64,000 nt of DNA from Pseudomonas sp. MTM4 (GTDB taxonomy: Bacteria > Pseudomonadota > Gammaproteobacteria > Pseudomonadales > Pseudomonadaceae), in the NCBI RefSeq assembly GCF_019355055.1, contig NZ_CP048411.1, forward strand, positions 1,674,001 to 1,738,000. The letters are read 5' to 3'. The notes beneath the pieces are model-generated. The model saw only the letters and a program-made list of their open reading frames with translations, was not told the origin of the DNA and did no database searches. Both the position numbers and the translations under genes were made by a program. Shown here one piece after another: positions 60,373 through 64,000 of the stretch; within the stretch, counting starts at the first letter, position 1; each line of letters opens with the position of its first letter.

Positions 60373-60696
60373 AACAGCTCCGAGCCCGCTGAGTCGAACT
60401 AGCGCACCCACCTTCAGGACAGACAGAACCCAGGTGGTGGGTTACCGCGATACTCGACGTCAGCGGCGCTCCGAGAGTTGAACACGGGTGTGCAAGGCCG
60501 GGATCACAGCGTCCCCCACGACCAGGCCCTTGCGCAGCCGGCGTTCACCGCCGTTTTCGGACGGCACCCCTTTCGACCCGCTCGGCAGAAGGAGTCACGG
60601 CCCGATTGCCGGGTGGGTCGATTCCAAACCTTAGGGCTTGCATTGACGAGCCCTAAGGTCTGGAATCGGCCCCAGACCTCATACAAGGAACTTCAC
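60373..60696. promoter_or_regulatory. Intergenic region with a 20-bp inverted repeat before ttuD
   Basis: 324 bp between glxR and ttuD. A nearly perfect 20-bp inverted repeat lies at 60619-60638 and 60649-60668 (left CGATTCCAAACCTTAGGGCT, right complementary apart from one mismatch, 10-nt gap). It ends 28 nt before the ttuD ATG and just ahead of its AAGGA site. It could be a terminator-like attenuator or REP element. An open frame through it has no ribosome site. I see no defined promoter. Confidence 0.6.
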
Positions 60697-61968
60697 ATGA
60701 CCCTCGATCCCCAAGCCCTGCTGCGCGAGCTGTTCACCGCCGCCATCGATGCCGCCCATCCACGCCAGGTGCTGGCCGACCATCTACCCGCCGACCGCAG
60801 CGGACGGGCCATCGTCATCGGCGCGGGCAAGGCCGCCGCCGCCATGGCCGAAGCCATCGAAGCGGCCTGGGAAGGCGAGATTTCTGGCTTGGTGGTGACC
60901 CGTTACGGTCATGGCGCCGACTGCCACAAGATCGAAGTGGTGGAAGCCGCACATCCGGTGCCAGACGATGCCGGCGAGCGCGTCGCCCGCCGCGTGCTGG
61001 AGATGGTCAGCAATCTTCAAGAAAGTGATCGGGTGATTTTCCTGCTTTCTGGTGGCGGCTCATCCTTGCTGGCGCTGCCGGCCGAAGGCATCAGCCTCGC
61101 CGACAAGCAGGCGATCAACAAGGCGCTGCTGCGCTCCGGCGCTCACATCGGCGAAATGAACTGCGTACGCAAGCATCTTTCAGCGATCAAGGGTGGGCGC
61201 CTGGCCAAGGCCTGCTGGCCGGCCAGCGTCTACACCTACGCGATTTCCGACGTACCCGGCGATGAAGCCACGGTGATCGCCTCCGGCCCGACGGTAGCGG
61301 ACCCGACCACCAGCGCCGAAGCCCTGGAAATCCTTGCCCGCTACAACATCGAGATTCCGGCCAACGTGCGCCAGTGGCTGGAAGACCCACGCTCGGAAAC
61401 GGTGAAGGCGGACGACCCCTGCCTGTCGCGTAGCCATTTCCAGCTGATCGCCAGACCGCAGCAATCGCTGGAAGCGGCCGCCGTGAAAGCCCGTGCCGCC
61501 GGCATCACGCCGCTGGTCCTCGGTGATCTGGAAGGCGAGTCGCGGGAAGTGGCCAAGGTCCATGCCGGCATCGCCCGTCAGGTAGTACTTCACGGCCAGC
61601 CGCTCCCGGCGCCCTGCGTGATTCTCTCCGGCGGCGAAACCACGGTGACGATCCGTGGCGAAGGTCGCGGCGGGCGCAACGCCGAGTTTCTGCTGAGCCT
61701 GACCGAGAATCTCAAGGGCCTGCCCGGCGTCTATGCGTTGGCTGGCGATACCGATGGCATCGACGGCTCGGAAGACAATGCCGGCGCGCTGATGACCCCG
61801 GACACCTACGCCCTCGCCGAGGCGCAGGGGCTCAGCGCGGCCGACGAACTGGCCAACAACAACGGCTATGGATATTTCCAGGCGCTCGACGCGCTGCTGA
61901 TCACCGGCCCGACCCGAACCAACGTCAACGATTTCCGCGCGATTCTGGTACTGCCACCGTCCGCCTGA
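60697..61968 (+). CDS. ttuD: Glycerate kinase type 2 / hydroxypyruvate reductase (TtuD, MOFRL family)
   Basis: 423 residues. MTLDPQALLRELFTAAIDAAHPRQVLADHLP and AIVIGAGKAAAAMAEAIEA start the GckA domain. FLLSGGGSSLLALPAEGISL, MNCVRKHLSAIKGGRLA and SGGETTVTIRGEGRGGRNAEFLLSL close with the MOFRL segment including AGDTDGIDGSEDNAGA. Despite the old name hydroxypyruvate reductase, members are glycerate 2-kinases giving 2-phosphoglycerate. The ATG at 60697 has AAGGA. The open frame to 60478 crosses the inverted repeat and is not used. Confidence 0.94.
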   Translation: MTLDPQALLRELFTAAIDAAHPRQVLADHLPADRSGRAIVIGAGKAAAAMAEAIEAAWEGEISGLVVTRYGHGADCHKIEVVEAAHPVPDDAGERVARRVLEMVSNLQESDRVIFLLSGGGSSLLALPAEGISLADKQAINKALLRSGAHIGEMNCVRKHLSAIKGGRLAKACWPASVYTYAISDVPGDEATVIASGPTVADPTTSAEALEILARYNIEIPANVRQWLEDPRSETVKADDPCLSRSHFQLIARPQQSLEAAAVKARAAGITPLVLGDLEGESREVAKVHAGIARQVVLHGQPLPAPCVILSGGETTVTIRGEGRGGRNAEFLLSLTENLKGLPGVYALAGDTDGIDGSEDNAGALMTPDTYALAEAQGLSAADELANNNGYGYFQALDALLITGPTRTNVNDFRAILVLPPSA

Positions 61969-62044
61969 AAACGGATCCAGCGCGTGTCTGCTGCGCGCGC
62001 CAGCTACGCGCGTCCCATAACAACAACTGCCGATAGAGCCTGCC

Positions 62045-63460
62045 ATGACACCCGACAAGAAGGTCAAGATCCTCGCCACCCTCGGCCCGGCCACACGCAG
62101 CATCGATGATGTGCGCGCGCTGGTGGAAGCTGGGGTCAACCTGTTCCGCCTCAACTTCAGCCACGGCGAGCATGCCGACCATGCCGAGCGTTTCGGCTGG
62201 ATTCGCGAGGTCGAGCGCCAGCTGAACCAGCCGATCGGCATCCTCATGGATCTGCAGGGGCCGAAGCTGCGCGTCGGGCGTTTCGCCGAAGGCAAGGTGC
62301 AACTGGTGCGCGGGCAGACCCTGCGCCTGGACCTCGACCCGACGCCTGGCGATGCCAGCCGGGTCAACCTGCCGCACCCGGAAATTATCGACGCCCTGCA
62401 GCCGGGCATGAGCCTGCTGGTGGATGACGGGCGTCTCAGCCTGACGGTGATCGCCAAGCATGCAGACGCCATCGAGACGCGCGTGGTGGCCGGCGGCGAG
62501 CTGTCCGACCGCAAGGGCGTCAACGTGCCCGAGGCGGTGCTGGAACTGAGCCCGCTGACCGAGAAGGACCGCCGCGACCTGAGCTTCGGTCTTGAACTGG
62601 GCGTCGACTGGGTGGCGTTGTCCTTCGTCCAACGTCCGCAGGACATTCACGAAGCACGCGAACTGATCGGCGACCGCGCATTCCTAATGGCCAAGATCGA
62701 GAAACCGTCCGCGGTGCAGCACCTGCGCGAAATAGCCCGCCTATGCGACGCGATCATGGTCGCGCGTGGCGATCTGGGCGTGGAAGTACCGGCCGAAAGC
62801 GTGCCGCGCATCCAGAAGAACATCGTCCGCACCTGCCGCCAGCTCGGCCGGCCGGTGGTGGTGGCGACGCAGATGCTCGAATCCATGCGCTTCTCCCCGG
62901 CTCCGACCCGCGCCGAAGTCACCGACGTGGCCAACGCCGTGGCAGAAGGTGCCGACGCGGTGATGCTCTCGGCGGAAACCGCGTCGGGCGACTATCCGCT
63001 GGAGGCTGTGAGCATGATGAGCAAGATCATCCGCCAGGTCGAAAGCGGCCCGGACTTCCAGGCTCAGCGTGATGTAAACCGCCCGAGCGCCGAAGCGACG
63101 TTACCCGATGCCATCAGCTGTGCGATCCGCCGGATCAGTGGCATCTTGCCGATCGCGGTGCTGGTCAACTACACCGAGTCCGGGCGCTCCAGCCTGCGCG
63201 CCTCACGCGAGCGGCCCAGCACGCCGATCCTCAGCCTGACGCCGAACGTCACCACCGCGCGCAAGCTGACAGTGGCCTGGGGCGTCTACTCGGTGATCGA
63301 TGCGCCGATGCAGGACATGGAGCACGTCTGCCTCAACGCACTCGAACTGGCCCGCGCCCAAGGCATGGCCGGCACCGGTGATACGGTGCTGATCACCGCC
63401 GGGGTGCCGCTCGGCCAGCCGGGGACGACCAACTCGCTAAGGATCGAAACGCTCAACTGA
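62045..63460 (+). CDS. pyk: Pyruvate kinase
   Basis: 471 residues. TPDKKVKILATLGPATRSIDDVRALVEAGVNLFRLNFSHG, PIGILMDLQGPKLRVGRF, FLMAKIEKPSAVQHL (catalytic Lys and metal Glu), MVARGDLGVEVP, RPVVVATQMLESM and AVMLSAETASGDYPLEAV. Converts PEP and ADP to pyruvate and ATP. It closes the glyoxylate operon, where it links glycerate made from glyoxylate to pyruvate. 76 bp after ttuD. Pseudomonads carry two paralogues, and the operon-linked one is this. Confidence 0.96.
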   Translation: MTPDKKVKILATLGPATRSIDDVRALVEAGVNLFRLNFSHGEHADHAERFGWIREVERQLNQPIGILMDLQGPKLRVGRFAEGKVQLVRGQTLRLDLDPTPGDASRVNLPHPEIIDALQPGMSLLVDDGRLSLTVIAKHADAIETRVVAGGELSDRKGVNVPEAVLELSPLTEKDRRDLSFGLELGVDWVALSFVQRPQDIHEARELIGDRAFLMAKIEKPSAVQHLREIARLCDAIMVARGDLGVEVPAESVPRIQKNIVRTCRQLGRPVVVATQMLESMRFSPAPTRAEVTDVANAVAEGADAVMLSAETASGDYPLEAVSMMSKIIRQVESGPDFQAQRDVNRPSAEATLPDAISCAIRRISGILPIAVLVNYTESGRSSLRASRERPSTPILSLTPNVTTARKLTVAWGVYSVIDAPMQDMEHVCLNALELARAQGMAGTGDTVLITAGVPLGQPGTTNSLRIETLN

Positions 63461-63472
63461 GGCCGGTTAGAT

Positions 63473-63575
63473 GTAGGGTGCGCTCCGCGCACCAAGCGAG
63501 TCGAGGCCAGCGACGAATTGTGTCTGCAGACGCGGCCCTTTTGAGCCCTTATACGATGCGCGGAGCGCACCCTAC
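63473..63575. repeat. Inverted REP-like repeats after pyk
   Basis: Perfect 19-bp inverted repeat GTAGGGTGCGCTCCGCGCA (63473-63491) and its complement (63557-63575), 65 bp apart. Each arm is partly self-complementary (TGCGC/GCGCA). Typical bacterial interspersed palindromic pair, and perhaps an mRNA end. Confidence 0.8.
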
Positions 63576-63687
63576 GGGCCTTGTGATTGTGTTCATCCAT
63601 AACGGCGAGCTTCGGCTCGTCGTTCTTCGTTTACCAGCGCGATTCCTTCCTGCAACGCAGCCCACTCACCTCCTGCCATAACAGTTA

Positions 63688-64000
63688 ATGCCCACTTTTA
63701 GCCCATCGCGTTGCACTCTTGCCGTTCTGAACGGTTTCAGTCAGATATTTCTGCAGGCACATCCCGGCTGCGGATTCCTGGTCCTGCTGGCTATCGCTTT
63801 TCATGCGCCCGCGTCGGTGGTCGGGGCAGCGATCGGCGCGCTGGTGGGTACCTTCAGCGCCGTCGCACTGGGTTATCGCCAGTCCGATATCGATGTCGGA
63901 CTCTACGGCTACAATGCGGCGCTGCTGGGCTTGCTGTTCGTGCTGTTGCTGGGGCTGTCGGTGCTCACGCTTGGGCTGATTGCGTTCGGGTCCGTAATCG
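63688..64000 (+). CDS. Urea transporter family protein, 3' end cut by the window
   Basis: First 104 residues, starting MPTFSPSRCTLAVLNGFSQI. The frame has a stop 9 bp upstream of this ATG, so it is the first possible start, although no clear ribosome site precedes it. NGFSQIFLQAHPGCGFLVLLAIA, then GAAIGALVGTFSAVALGYRQSDIDVGLYGYNAALLGLLFVLLLG, are the first part of the bacterial urea channel (UT) family, where the 'GLxGYNAALxG' segment lines the pore. Membrane protein for urea uptake. No urease genes are in the window. Confidence 0.85.
   Translation, partial: MPTFSPSRCTLAVLNGFSQIFLQAHPGCGFLVLLAIAFHAPASVVGAAIGALVGTFSAVALGYRQSDIDVGLYGYNAALLGLLFVLLLGLSVLTLGLIAFGSVI

Noticed and set aside
60478..60696. 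N-terminal extension of the ttuD frame
   Set aside because: It crosses the 20-bp inverted repeat and lacks a ribosome site. The ATG at 60697 has AAGGA and a family-type N-terminus.
63478..63681. 67-codon open frame after pyk
   Set aside because: It lies in the REP-like repeat, with no ribosome site or recognisable features.

Overview
The window is a high-G+C stretch of gammaproteobacterial chromosome. Gene content and order point to Pseudomonas sensu lato, probably the P. stutzeri (Stutzerimonas) group. Signs are a gcl-hyi-glxR-ttuD-pyk glyoxylate operon, a PA2169-type four-helix protein, a DUF6279 lipoprotein, REP-like palindromes in the gaps, and a decayed glucose dehydrogenase. The genus is an inference from gene content. 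I saw no rRNA, tRNA, CRISPR array, transposase or phage gene.

1-17 kb holds an exopolysaccharide locus. A minus-strand operon runs from 16874 down to 3218: outer-membrane beta-barrel, short Wza-type export protein, Wzc-type co-polymerase/tyrosine kinase, UDP-glucose dehydrogenase, Wzx flippase, GT4, GDP-mannose dehydratase, GDP-fucose synthase, Wzy-like polymerase, GT2 and a phosphoribosyltransferase-HAD fusion. A secreted GH5 glycosidase is transcribed the other way, next to a WecG/TagA glycosyltransferase. A second, cut-off Wzx-like flippase lies at the left edge. The sugar genes predict a polymer with fucose and glucuronic acid, similar in logic to colanic acid. No initiating glycosyl-1-phosphate transferase, phosphatase or GDP-mannose supply gene is in the window.

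17-26.7 kb is ordinary chromosome: CvfB-like RNA-binding protein, a periplasmic PQQ sugar dehydrogenase beside a remnant of the membrane glucose dehydrogenase gene, an RsuA/RluF-type pseudouridine synthase, a solute-binding-like protein, two lipoproteins, SDR, aldo/keto reductase, VOC protein and a LysE exporter.

26.8-32.6 kb is a complete curli machine on one strand, csgD-E-F-G then csgB-A. The major subunit is very long, with about 18 curlin units. A 136-bp element with inverted ends and an internal terminator-like hairpin separates csgG from csgB. A Tsx-type porin follows.

32.7-42 kb is signalling: two related hybrid histidine kinases, a Cache-type chemoreceptor, a two-domain KaiC-like ATPase overlapping one kinase, and an RlmI-like methyltransferase. 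42-55 kb holds an SGNH/SASA-type secreted esterase, an SDR plus carboxymuconolactone-decarboxylase pair, an AraC regulator, an EmrAB/NodT-like efflux operon, a PepSY/DUF2946 pair of probable metal function, a GAF-EAL protein and exonuclease III. 55.6-63.5 kb is the glyoxylate operon with a divergent LysR regulator. The window ends inside a urea-transporter gene.
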